Assembly (NCBI GenBank): GCA_905215835.1
Contig: CAJMRR010000093.1
Coordinates: 1-7,991, forward strand
Reading direction: 5' to 3'
Origin: an uncultured bacterium
GTDB lineage: Bacteria > Actinomycetota > Coriobacteriia > Coriobacteriales > Coriobacteriaceae
DNA: 7,991 bases
Positions within the stretch are counted from its first letter, which is position 1. Every line of letters starts with the position of its first letter. Position numbers and translations under genes: made by a program. Under the pieces are notes generated by a model, which did not search any database, had not been told where the DNA came from, and worked only from the letters and a program-made list of their open reading frames with translations. Shown here piece by piece: positions 1-5,479 of the stretch.

Positions 1-133
1 ATGCACAACGGACCAACGTTTCGCAATACAGTAGCGCATTTTATGCACGATTTGGGGCTAATTCCGGTTAACGGTCGAGAATTTCTTTAGTTGGGCGAAG
101 TATGTGGGGATATTTTGACTCTGTTACAAATAT
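1..133. other. Non-coding left edge, no gene recognised
   Basis: This stretch lies downstream of the secG terminator. A plus-strand reading frame of 29 codons opens at the first base and stops at 88-90, but no Shine-Dalgarno can be seen for it, its product resembles nothing I know, and every other gene here runs on the minus strand. The minus-strand frame that crosses this region only runs on antisense to the secG end. The base composition is AT-richer than the genes, as expected of an intergenic region that may hold the promoter of the next minus-strand gene outside the window. No convincing -35/-10 pair was found. Confidence 0.5.
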
Positions 134-137
134 GTAA

Positions 138-166
138 ACAAAAAGGGTCCCGCACCTGCGAGACCC
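138..166 (-). terminator. Intrinsic terminator after secG
   Basis: Read on the minus strand, a 9-bp stem (GGGTCTCGC with GCGGGACCC, one T-G wobble) closes a 4-base AGGT loop and is followed at once by TTTTTGTTT. The stem arms are at 158-166 and 145-153, and the T-rich tract is the complement of 138-144. It starts 25 bases beyond the secG stop codon. This is a textbook Rho-independent terminator, acting on leftward transcription only, since the plus-strand reading has no T-run after the stem. Confidence 0.88.
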
Positions 167-191
167 ATTGCAAACGTATATACGCCGATGC

Positions 192-446
192 TTAGTAGCC
201 GACGATGCCCTGCGGGAAGAAGAACATGCACAGGACGACGCACACGGCAAAAACAACGGCCATAATTACCGTCAGGCGATCGAGGTTCTGCTCCATGACG
301 CCCGTGGCAGAGCTGGAGTTATACAGCGAGCTAGCGATCATATCCGAAACGCCGGTGCCCTTACCGGAATGCATCAGGACGAGAATCGTCAGCGCCACGG
401 CAGAGACAGCCCAAACGACAAACAGAAGAATCTGGAACGGACCCAT
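192..446 (-). CDS. secG: SecG, preprotein translocase subunit
   Basis: Small membrane subunit of the SecYEG protein-export channel; in characterised systems it assists SecA-driven translocation. The 84-residue product has two hydrophobic segments, about residues 6-25 and 57-77, joined by a polar loop, which is the SecG hairpin topology. The loop carries the family signature: a Leu-Met-His-Ser-Gly-Lys-Gly-Thr-Gly run near residue 23, then Val-Ser-Asp-Met, and Glu-Gln-Asn-Leu-Asp-Arg-Leu-Thr before the second helix. The glycine-rich stretch that many SecG loops have after Ser-Asp-Met/Leu is replaced here by a serine-rich one. The start is fixed by a strong TAAGGAG seven bases upstream. It follows the gpmI terminator, so it needs its own promoter or read-through; the 461-550 spacer shows no clear promoter hexamers. 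The tpiA-to-secG neighbourhood is common in Gram-positives and supports the call. Confidence 0.93.
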   Translation of the reverse strand: MGPFQILLFVVWAVSAVALTILVLMHSGKGTGVSDMIASSLYNSSSATGVMEQNLDRLTVIMAVVFAVCVVLCMFFFPQGIVGY

Positions 447-453
447 AGATAAG

Positions 454-460
454 CTCCTTA
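454..460 (-). promoter_or_regulatory. Ribosome binding site of secG
   Basis: Minus-strand TAAGGAG, a near-perfect match to the anti-Shine-Dalgarno complement, placed 7 bases before the ATG at 446-444. It fixes the secG start. Confidence 0.85.
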
Positions 461-550
461 ATAGAACAGTTCAAACTCCAGTACTGTACCACAATCCCCC
501 GCTCTCCCCTACCTGCCACTCAAGGACGGGGTGGAAATGGCAGAAATACC

Positions 551-585
551 AAAAAGGGGGTTGTCCGGTTGTGGACAACCCCCTT
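551..585 (-). terminator. Strong intrinsic terminator after gpmI
   Basis: A perfect 11-bp inverted repeat (GGGGGTTGTCC at 556-566, GGACAACCCCC at 573-583) with a 6-base loop, extended by two A-T pairs at 554-555 and 584-585. On the minus strand the stem is followed by TTTTT, the complement of 551-555. It begins about 25 bases after the gpmI stop and closes the pgk-tpiA-gpmI transcript before secG. The plus-strand reading lacks a T-run, so it is one-directional. Confidence 0.92.
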
Positions 586-610
586 ACTAGAAAACGGTAT
601 TTGTTTTCTC

Positions 611-2164
611 TTAGGCCTCGGTGGCGAGCACGCGGCCCGTCATCTCGGCGGAAGGCTCAATACCAGCCATGGTGAGCATGGTCGGAGCGATATCGGAAAG
701 ACGGCCGTCCTCGATACCGGTGAGCTGTGCCTTCTCATCAACGATGATGAACGGCACGCGGTTGGTGGTGTGAGCCGTAAACGGATGCTTGGAACCGTCG
801 GAAGCAACGTCAAACATGTGATCGGCGTTGCCGTGGTCGGCGGTAATCAGTGCAAAGCCGCCCTTGGCGAGAATCGCCGGGACAACCTTGGACAGGGCAT
901 CGTCAACAGCCTCGACAGCCTTAACGGCAGCGTCGAAGACACCGGTGTGACCAACCATGTCGCAGTTCGCGAAGTTCACGATGTAGAAATCAGCGCGATC
1001 CTCGTTGATGGCGGCGACGAGCTTCTCGGTAACCTCGGGAGCGCTCATCTCGGGCTGCAGATCGTAGGTAGCAACCTTGGGGGAAGCGACGAGCACGCGC
1101 TCCTCGCCCTCCTTGGGCTCCTCGATGCCACCGTTGAGGAAGAACGTCACGTGGGCGTACTTCTCGGTCTCGGCAGTGTGCAGCTGCTTCAGGCCATTGG
1201 CGGCGATAACGTCGGCCAGGACGTTCTCGGGGAACGTCTTGGGGAAGGCGACCTCGACGTCAAACGTCGGATCGTACTCGGTCATCGTCACAAAGTGCGA
1301 AAGCTTGATCTGCTCGCGCTCAAAGCCGTCGAACTCCTTGTCCGTGAACACGCGGGTCATCTGACGAGCGCGGTCGGGACGGAAGTTGAAGAAGATGGCC
1401 GCGTCGCCCTCGTGAATGCCCTCGTTGTGGGCAGCGAAGGGCTCGACGAACTCGTCGCCGCGCGGGTCCTTCTCGTAGTAGGCCTTGATACCGGCAACGG
1501 GGTCGACATCGGCATCGGACGCGTTGACCATGACGTCGTAGGCGCGCTGGATGCGCTCCCAACGGTTGTCGCGGTCCATCGCCCAATAACGACCCGAGAC
1601 GGTGGCAACGCGAGCGTCGCAACCGGTCTCCTCGGAAATCTTGGCCAGGAAGGCGCAGAACTCGCTCATGTAGCCAGCACCGGACTGCGGGTCGACGTCG
1701 CGGCCATCCATGAAGGCGTGGACACGAACGGTCTTGACGCCATGCTCGGCAGCCATCTTGACCAGAGCCTCAACGTGGTTCATATGAGAATGAACACCGC
1801 CAGGGCTCATAAGGCCCATGAGGTGGAGAGTCTTGCCGTCAGCCTTGACATCGTCCATAGCCTTGACAAAAACCTCGTTCTTGGCGATGGAGCCGTCCTT
1901 GATGGCATTGTTGATGCGCGAAAGCTCCTGGAACACGATGCGGCCGGCACCGATGTTGAGGTGACCCACCTCGGAGTTGCCCATCTGGCCGTCGGGAAGG
2001 CCCACGTCCTCGCCCGAAGCACCGAGCGTGGTGTGGGGGTACTTCTCGTACAGGCCATCAAGGAAGGGCGTCTTGGCAGCGGCGACGGCATTCTCGCCAT
2101 CGGCCGGAGCAAGGCCGCAGCCATCCATGATAATCAGGAGTGCAGGAAGATGACGTTGTGCCAT
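611..2164 (-). CDS. gpmI: Cofactor-independent phosphoglycerate mutase
   Basis: Interconverts 3-phosphoglycerate and 2-phosphoglycerate in glycolysis through a phosphoserine intermediate, without 2,3-bisphosphoglycerate, using two Mn2+ ions (established for the alkaline-phosphatase-superfamily enzyme). The 517-residue length matches the family (about 505-520). Visible landmarks: Asp14 in the N-terminal Ile-Met-Asp-Gly motif (metal ligand); Ser64 in Met-Gly-Asn-Ser-Glu-Val-Gly-His, the phosphorylated serine; His125 in Gly-Gly-Val-His-Ser-His; the Asp-Gly-Arg-Asp motif at 153-156; a Glu-Lys-Tyr-Ala-His-Val-Thr-Phe-Phe segment; Asn-Phe-Ala-Asn-Cys-Asp-Met-Val-Gly-His; Asp443-His444-Gly-Asn; and a late His465. 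No catalytic residue appears to be missing. The ATG comes 5 bases after the tpiA stop. A weak GTAGGAC that overlaps that stop serves as ribosome site with short spacing, so translation may be coupled to tpiA. Last gene before a strong terminator. Confidence 0.97.
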   Translation of the reverse strand: MAQRHLPALLIIMDGCGLAPADGENAVAAAKTPFLDGLYEKYPHTTLGASGEDVGLPDGQMGNSEVGHLNIGAGRIVFQELSRINNAIKDGSIAKNEVFVKAMDDVKADGKTLHLMGLMSPGGVHSHMNHVEALVKMAAEHGVKTVRVHAFMDGRDVDPQSGAGYMSEFCAFLAKISEETGCDARVATVSGRYWAMDRDNRWERIQRAYDVMVNASDADVDPVAGIKAYYEKDPRGDEFVEPFAAHNEGIHEGDAAIFFNFRPDRARQMTRVFTDKEFDGFEREQIKLSHFVTMTEYDPTFDVEVAFPKTFPENVLADVIAANGLKQLHTAETEKYAHVTFFLNGGIEEPKEGEERVLVASPKVATYDLQPEMSAPEVTEKLVAAINEDRADFYIVNFANCDMVGHTGVFDAAVKAVEAVDDALSKVVPAILAKGGFALITADHGNADHMFDVASDGSKHPFTAHTTNRVPFIIVDEKAQLTGIEDGRLSDIAPTMLTMAGIEPSAEMTGRVLATEA

Positions 2165-2169
2165 ATGTC

Positions 2170-2937
2170 CTACTCGCCTGCCTTGACGACCATAGAGGCG
2201 AAGTCGGCAGCCTTGAGCGAAGCGCCGCCCACGAGGGCGCCGTCAACGTCGGGCTTGGCGACGAGCTCGGCGATGTTGCCGGGCTTGGCGGAACCGCCAT
2301 ACAGCACGCGGATGCCGTTGGCGAGCTCCTCGCCGAACATCTCTTTGAGGGTCTCACGGATAGCACCGCAGACCTCCTGAGCGTCCTCGGCGGTAGCGGT
2401 CTTGCCGGTGCCGATGGCCCAGATGGGCTCGTAGGCGACGACGACCTGCTTGGGGCAGGTGATCTCAAGACCAGCAAGGCCAGCCTTGACCTGGTTCACG
2501 ACGTGCTCGACATAGGTGCCAGCCTCGCGGACCTCGAGGGACTCGCCGCAGCAGAAGACGGGAACAAGGCCGGCGGCAACGAGAGCCTTGGCCTTCTTGT
2601 TCTGGTCCTCGTCGGTCTCGTGGAAGTAGTCGCGACGCTCGGAGTGACCGATGATGCAGTAGGTGCAGCCAGCGGACTTGAGCATGTCGCAAGAGGACTC
2701 ACCGGTGAAGGCACCCTTGGCCTCCCAGTACACGTTCTGTGCGCCGAGGGCGATGGGGGCAGCCTGAATGCGGTCATGAACCGTGGTGATGTCGATGGTC
2801 GGAGGGCAGACGAGCACCTCGACGCCAGCCGGAACCTCGGGCAGAGCCTGAGCCAGCTCGTCAGCGAGCTTGGCGGCCTCGGCGACGTCGTTGTTCATCT
2901 TCCAGTTACCAGCGATAAGAAGGGTGCGATTAGGCAT
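2170..2937 (-). CDS. tpiA: Triosephosphate isomerase
   Basis: Interconverts dihydroxyacetone phosphate and glyceraldehyde 3-phosphate in the cytoplasm, feeding gap. The product is 255 residues, normal for a bacterial TIM barrel. Catalytic residues are all in place: Lys13 in Asn-Trp-Lys-Met-Asn, His98 in Ile-Gly-His-Ser-Glu-Arg-Arg, and Glu170 in Ala-Tyr-Glu-Pro-Ile-Trp-Ala-Ile-Gly-Thr-Gly, which leads into the flexible loop 6. The phosphate-gripping Tyr-Gly-Gly-Ser motif lies near the C-terminus. The open frame extends 21 codons further upstream, to 3000. The ATG at 2937 is chosen because homologues start just before Asn-Trp-Lys-Met-Asn and a GGAGG lies 9 bases upstream. The start overlaps the end of pgk by 8 bases (the pgk TAA sits inside ATGCCTAA), suggesting translational coupling. 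The protein is fairly rich in cysteine, including adjacent Cys129-Cys130, which fits an anaerobe. Confidence 0.97.
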   Translation of the reverse strand: MPNRTLLIAGNWKMNNDVAEAAKLADELAQALPEVPAGVEVLVCPPTIDITTVHDRIQAAPIALGAQNVYWEAKGAFTGESSCDMLKSAGCTYCIIGHSERRDYFHETDEDQNKKAKALVAAGLVPVFCCGESLEVREAGTYVEHVVNQVKAGLAGLEITCPKQVVVAYEPIWAIGTGKTATAEDAQEVCGAIRETLKEMFGEELANGIRVLYGGSAKPGNIAELVAKPDVDGALVGGASLKAADFASMVVKAGE

Positions 2938-4120
2938 CGAGAAGCGCCTCCACTCCGGGCAGGGCCTTACCCTCGACGAGCTCCATGGAAGCGCCACCAC
3001 CGGTGGAGATCCAGCTCATCTTGTCGGCCAGGTTGAACTTGTTGACAGCTGCGACAGAGTCACCACCGCCGATGATCGAGGTGCAGTCAGCCTCGGCGAG
3101 AGCCTCGGCGATAGCCTGGGTGCCGTGAGCAAAGTTGTCAAACTCGAAGACGCCCATGGGGCCGTTCCAGAACACAGTCTTGGCGCCCTTGACAGCCTCG
3201 GCATAGAGCTCCTCGGTCTTGGGACCGATGTCCATACCCTCACGATCGTCGGGGATAGCGTCGGAAGCAACAACCTCGGGGACAGCGTCCTCGCCAAAGT
3301 GATCGGCAACACGGTTGTCGATGGGGAGCAGGATCTTGACACCCTTCTCCTCGGCCTTCTTGAGCATCTCGCCGGCGCGCTCGACCCAGTCCTCTTCCTT
3401 GAGGGACTGACCGACGGACAGGCCCTGAGCCAGGAAGAAGGTGTAGGCCATGCCGCCACCGATGATCAGGGTGTCAGCGGAGTCGATGAGGTGATCGAGA
3501 ACGCCGATCTTGGAGGAAACCTTAGAACCGCCGACGATGGCGACGAAGGGGCGCTCGGGCTCGGCGAAGATGCCGGTCAGCGTGTCGACCTCCTTCTCGA
3601 GCAAGAAGCCGGCGACGGCAGGCAGGTAAGCGGCGGGGCCCACGACGGAACCCTGGGCGCGGTGAGCGGTGCCGAAGGCATCGAGAACGAAGACGTCACC
3701 ATAGGAAGCGAGCTTCTTAGCGATCTCGGGATCGTTCTTCTTCTCACGCTTGTCAAAACGGACGTTCTCGAGAACGAGGACCTTACCCGGCTCGACGGCG
3801 GCGACAGCCTCAGCAGCCTTCTCGCCGTAGGTGTCAGCGACAAAGGCAACGTCGAGACCAGAGAGCTCAGCGAGCTTCTTGGCGACGGGCTCGAGGGACA
3901 GCTCGGGCTGGAAGCCGGTGCCCTCGGGACGGCCGAGGTGGCTCATGAGGATGACGCGAGCGTTGTGCTCAACGAGGTAGTTGATGGTGGGCAGGGCAGC
4001 CTTGATACGGGTGGTGTCGCCAACGACGCCATCCTTGATAGGCACGTTAAAGTCAACGCGGACGAGAACGCGCTTTCCGTCGACATCGATGTCGCGGACG
4101 GTCTTCTTGGTAAAGGCCAT
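2930..4120 (-). CDS. pgk: Phosphoglycerate kinase
   Basis: Transfers the phosphate of 1,3-bisphosphoglycerate to ADP, giving 3-phosphoglycerate and ATP: the first ATP-yielding step of glycolysis. The product is 396 residues, the usual length. The N-terminal domain shows Arg21-Val-Asp23-Phe-Asn25-Val-Pro, Arg38, and His61-Leu-Gly-Arg64-Pro, which bind the phosphoglycerate. The Asn-Val-Arg-Phe and Asp-Ala-Phe-Gly-Thr-Ala-His-Arg segments follow. The nucleotide domain has Gly-Gly-Ser-Lys-Val-Ser-Ser-Lys, Trp-Asn-Gly-Pro-Met-Gly-Val-Phe-Glu, Gly-Gly-Gly-Asp-Ser at 351-355 and Ser-Thr-Gly-Gly-Gly-Ala-Ser at 372-378. The frame extends 12 codons further, to 4156. The start at 4120 is preferred because it matches the family N-terminus and is preceded by GAAAGG (4132-4137). 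It heads the pgk-tpiA-gpmI block; a terminator separates it from gap, so its promoter should lie in the short leader or transcription reads through. Confidence 0.97.
   Translation of the reverse strand: MAFTKKTVRDIDVDGKRVLVRVDFNVPIKDGVVGDTTRIKAALPTINYLVEHNARVILMSHLGRPEGTGFQPELSLEPVAKKLAELSGLDVAFVADTYGEKAAEAVAAVEPGKVLVLENVRFDKREKKNDPEIAKKLASYGDVFVLDAFGTAHRAQGSVVGPAAYLPAVAGFLLEKEVDTLTGIFAEPERPFVAIVGGSKVSSKIGVLDHLIDSADTLIIGGGMAYTFFLAQGLSVGQSLKEEDWVERAGEMLKKAEEKGVKILLPIDNRVADHFGEDAVPEVVASDAIPDDREGMDIGPKTEELYAEAVKGAKTVFWNGPMGVFEFDNFAHGTQAIAEALAEADCTSIIGGGDSVAAVNKFNLADKMSWISTGGGASMELVEGKALPGVEALLDA
2947..2951 (-). promoter_or_regulatory. Ribosome binding site of tpiA inside pgk
   Basis: Minus-strand GGAGG, 9 bases before the ATG at 2937, lying within the last codons of pgk. 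It decides the tpiA start against the longer frame that opens at 3000. Confidence 0.75.
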
Positions 4121-4143
4121 GTTTGCTTCTACCTTTCGTACGT

Positions 4144-4166
4144 GTCTGCCTCCCATTACGGCAGAC
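4144..4166 (-). repeat. Inverted repeat in the pgk leader
   Basis: Perfect 7-bp arms GTCTGCC (4144-4150) and GGCAGAC (4160-4166) separated by 9 bases. It lies between the terminator behind gap and the GAAAGG ribosome site of pgk. It has no T-run, so it is not a terminator. It could be an RNA stem in the pgk 5' leader, a processing or stability element, or a regulator site. Its function is not known from the sequence. Confidence 0.55.
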
Positions 4167-4174
4167 GATTTCTT

Positions 4175-4223
4175 ATAAAAAGGGCGCGACCCTAGGGTGT
4201 AAGCCCTATAAGGCCGCGCCCTT
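4175..4223 (-). terminator. Intrinsic terminator between gap and pgk
   Basis: Minus-strand outer arms AAGGGCGCG (4215-4223) and CGCGCCCTT (4180-4188) form a perfect 9-bp stem. Inside it a second 5-bp stem, TAGGG with CCCTA (4204-4208 and 4193-4197), caps the hairpin. The outer stem runs directly into TTTTTAT (complement of 4175-4181). The structure starts 37 bases after the gap stop. It should end most gap transcripts, with pgk-tpiA-gpmI transcribed separately or by partial read-through. A TATAAG at the end of the T-run might act as a -10 for pgk, but no good -35 lies at normal spacing. Confidence 0.85.
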
Positions 4224-4260
4224 CTTTAGACGCTCAACGAGCTATTCGCTAAAAGCTAAA

Positions 4261-5286
4261 TTAAGCAACGAACTTCTCGAAGTACTTGATGGTGCGGACC
4301 ATCTGAGAGGTGTAGGAGTTCTCGTTGTCGTACCAAGAGGTGACCTGAACGAGGGTCTGGCCGTTGCCGAGGTCAGAGCACATGGTCTGAGTGGCGTCGA
4401 AGATGGAGCCGTGGGTCTCGCCGACGATGTCGCGGGAGACGATCTGGTCCTCGTTGTAGGCGAAGGTCTCGGGGATGGTCTCGGCGTAGGCCTTCATGGC
4501 AGCGTTGACCTCGTCGACGGTGACCTTCTTGTCAACGACGGCGTAGAGGTTGGTCAGCGAGCCGGTCGGCGTCGGGACGCGCTGGGCGGCACCGATGAGC
4601 TTGCCGTTGAGCTCGGGGAGAACCAGGCCGATGGCCTTGGCAGCGCCCGTGGTGTTCGGGACGATGTTCTCGGAGCAGGCGCGGGAGCGACGGAAGTTGC
4701 CCTTGCGCTGCGGGCCGTCGAGCGGCATCTGGTCGCCGGTGAAGGCGTGGATGGTGGTCATGATGCCGGACACGATGGGAGCGAAGTCGTTCAGACCCTT
4801 GGCCATCGGGGCGAGGCAGTTGGTGGTGCAGGAAGCAGCGGAGATGATGTTGTCCTCAGCGGTCAGCGTCTCATGGTTGACGTTGTACACGATGGTGGGC
4901 AGATCGCTGCCGGCCGGAGCGGAGATGACGACCTTCTTGGCGCCAGCGTTGATGTGGGCCTGAGCCTTAGCCTTGCTGGTGTAGAAGCCGGTGCACTCGA
5001 GAACGACGTCGACGTCAAGGTCGCCCCAAGGCAGGTTGTTAGCGTCGGCCTCCTTGTAGATCTTGATCTCCTTGCCGTCAACGGTGATGGAATCCTCGCC
5101 AGCAACGACCTCGTGATCGCGAGCGTAGTTGCCCTGCGTGGAGTCGTACTTCAGCAGGTAAGCGAGCATATCGGGAGAGGTGAGGTCGTTGATAGCGACG
5201 ATCTCGGAGCCCTCATGACCGAACATCTGACGGAAAGCCAGACGACCGATGCGACCGAAGCCGTTAATAGCAACCTTTACTGCCAT
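4261..5286 (-). CDS. gap: Type I glyceraldehyde-3-phosphate dehydrogenase
   Basis: Oxidises and phosphorylates glyceraldehyde 3-phosphate to 1,3-bisphosphoglycerate with NAD+. The product is 341 residues. An N-terminal Rossmann motif, Ile-Asn-Gly-Phe-Gly-Arg-Ile-Gly-Arg (7-15), is followed by Asp34 in Ala-Ile-Asn-Asp-Leu, the acidic residue typical of NAD-preferring enzymes. The catalytic nucleophile is Cys153 in Ser-Cys-Thr-Thr-Asn-Cys; the partner base is His180 in Thr-Thr-Ile-His-Ala-Phe-Thr. The C-terminal Ser-Trp-Tyr-Asp-Asn-Glu motif is present. The frame is open back to 5388, but 5286 is chosen because the Met-Ala-Val-Lys-Val start matches the family and AAAGGAG (5292-5298) lies 5 bases upstream. 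The gene has a 193-base AT-rich upstream region with a palindrome, a possible promoter and a leader hairpin, and its own terminator, so it can be expressed separately from pgk. No cggR-type repressor gene is adjacent. Confidence 0.97.
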   Translation of the reverse strand: MAVKVAINGFGRIGRLAFRQMFGHEGSEIVAINDLTSPDMLAYLLKYDSTQGNYARDHEVVAGEDSITVDGKEIKIYKEADANNLPWGDLDVDVVLECTGFYTSKAKAQAHINAGAKKVVISAPAGSDLPTIVYNVNHETLTAEDNIISAASCTTNCLAPMAKGLNDFAPIVSGIMTTIHAFTGDQMPLDGPQRKGNFRRSRACSENIVPNTTGAAKAIGLVLPELNGKLIGAAQRVPTPTGSLTNLYAVVDKKVTVDEVNAAMKAYAETIPETFAYNEDQIVSRDIVGETHGSIFDATQTMCSDLGNGQTLVQVTSWYDNENSYTSQMVRTIKYFEKFVA

Positions 5287-5291
5287 TGTGT

Positions 5292-5298
5292 CTCCTTT
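5292..5298 (-). promoter_or_regulatory. Ribosome binding site of gap
   Basis: Minus-strand AAAGGAG, 5 bases before the gap ATG (5286-5284). It sets the gap start against the 34-codon longer frame, and lies only 5 bases downstream of the leader hairpin. Confidence 0.85.
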
Positions 5299-5303
5299 CG
5301 TAA

Positions 5304-5338
5304 GGCCCCCGCGAGCTACAGCGCCCGCCGTTGAGGCC
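5304..5338 (-). promoter_or_regulatory. Leader hairpin upstream of gap
   Basis: The transcript-sense strand can fold into a two-tier hairpin. The outer arms are GGCCTC (5333-5338) and GGGGCC (5304-5309). The inner arms are GCGGGC (5323-5328) and GCTCGC (5311-5316), around a 6-base loop. Each tier has one G-T wobble, and an asymmetric internal loop (4 bases against 1) separates them. It ends just before the AAAGGAG ribosome site and has no U-tract, so it is not a terminator. It is GC-rich in an otherwise AT-rich region. A role in mRNA stability or translation control of gap is an inference. Confidence 0.6.
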
Positions 5339-5358
5339 CACAAACTAACCACTCGCCT

Positions 5359-5378
5359 AATATACCTTTTTTTTGACT
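5359..5378 (-). promoter_or_regulatory. Possible promoter of gap
   Basis: Minus-strand TATATT (5359-5364) resembles a -10 element and follows an uninterrupted A8 tract (5367-5374). The hexamer at the normal -35 distance is a poor match (TGAAAT), so this is tentative. Transcripts starting here would carry a leader of roughly 65 bases containing the GC-rich hairpin. Confidence 0.35.
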
Positions 5379-5387
5379 TGAATTTCA

Positions 5388-5399
5388 CGAGAATGCTCG
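5388..5399. repeat. Short inverted repeat upstream of gap
   Basis: CGAG-AATG-CTCG, 4-bp arms around 4 bases, flanked by AATTT and AAATT on the two sides, so the symmetry extends imperfectly to 5381-5404. It lies just upstream of the candidate -10/A-tract, between it and the 14-bp palindrome. It could be half of a regulatory region or chance symmetry in AT-rich DNA. Confidence 0.3.
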
Positions 5400-5420
5400 A
5401 AATTGAAAATCAAATTTACG

Positions 5421-5434
5421 TTAAAACGTTTTAA
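5421..5434. promoter_or_regulatory. Perfect 14-bp palindrome, possible LacI-family operator
   Basis: TTAAAACGTTTTAA is exactly self-complementary with a central CG. LacI/GalR-family regulators (CcpA, PurR and actinobacterial sugar regulators) commonly bind even-length palindromes with a central CG inside an AAACGTTT-like core, so this is a plausible operator. It lies 135 bases upstream of the gap start codon and 46 bases past the whiA stop. It sits some 55 bases upstream of the candidate -10, further than a simple blocking site would, so it could serve an activator, a looping repressor or an unseen promoter. It is too AT-rich and too tightly closed to be a terminator. Confidence 0.5.
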
Positions 5435-5479
5435 ATACTAAAATAGCAGCTAAATCCATATATAAGTCGTTACTTCAAA

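Noticed and set aside
64..75. CCGGTTAACGGT near-palindrome at the left edge
   Set aside because: Short and imperfect, with no promoter elements nearby to give it meaning.
1..90. 29-codon plus-strand frame starting at base 1
   Set aside because: It starts exactly at the window edge, has no visible ribosome site and no recognisable product; chance is the simplest explanation.
481..489. GTACTGTAC symmetry upstream of secG as an operator
   Set aside because: Only 4-bp arms around one base; too short to separate from chance.
205..675. Plus-strand open frame across secG and the gpmI terminator
   Set aside because: It runs through a strong terminator stem and antisense to secG; no family resemblance.
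569..2380. 603-codon plus-strand open frame opposite gpmI and tpiA
   Set aside because: A shadow of GC-biased codons in the real minus-strand genes. It crosses a gene boundary, has low-complexity Val/Gly/Leu/Asp-rich content, no family motif, and lies antisense to two proteins with complete catalytic motifs.
2870..5334. Long plus-strand open frames opposite pgk (2870-4195) and gap (4123-5334)
   Set aside because: Same codon-bias effect. The translations are repetitive Asp/Gly/Leu/Val strings with no recognisable domain, while the opposite strand encodes full-length conserved enzymes.
5421..5460. AT-rich palindromes after whiA as a terminator
   Set aside because: The 14-bp palindrome has no loop and almost no GC pairs, and the nearby TAGC/GCTA symmetry leaves a one-base loop, so neither can form a working terminator hairpin.
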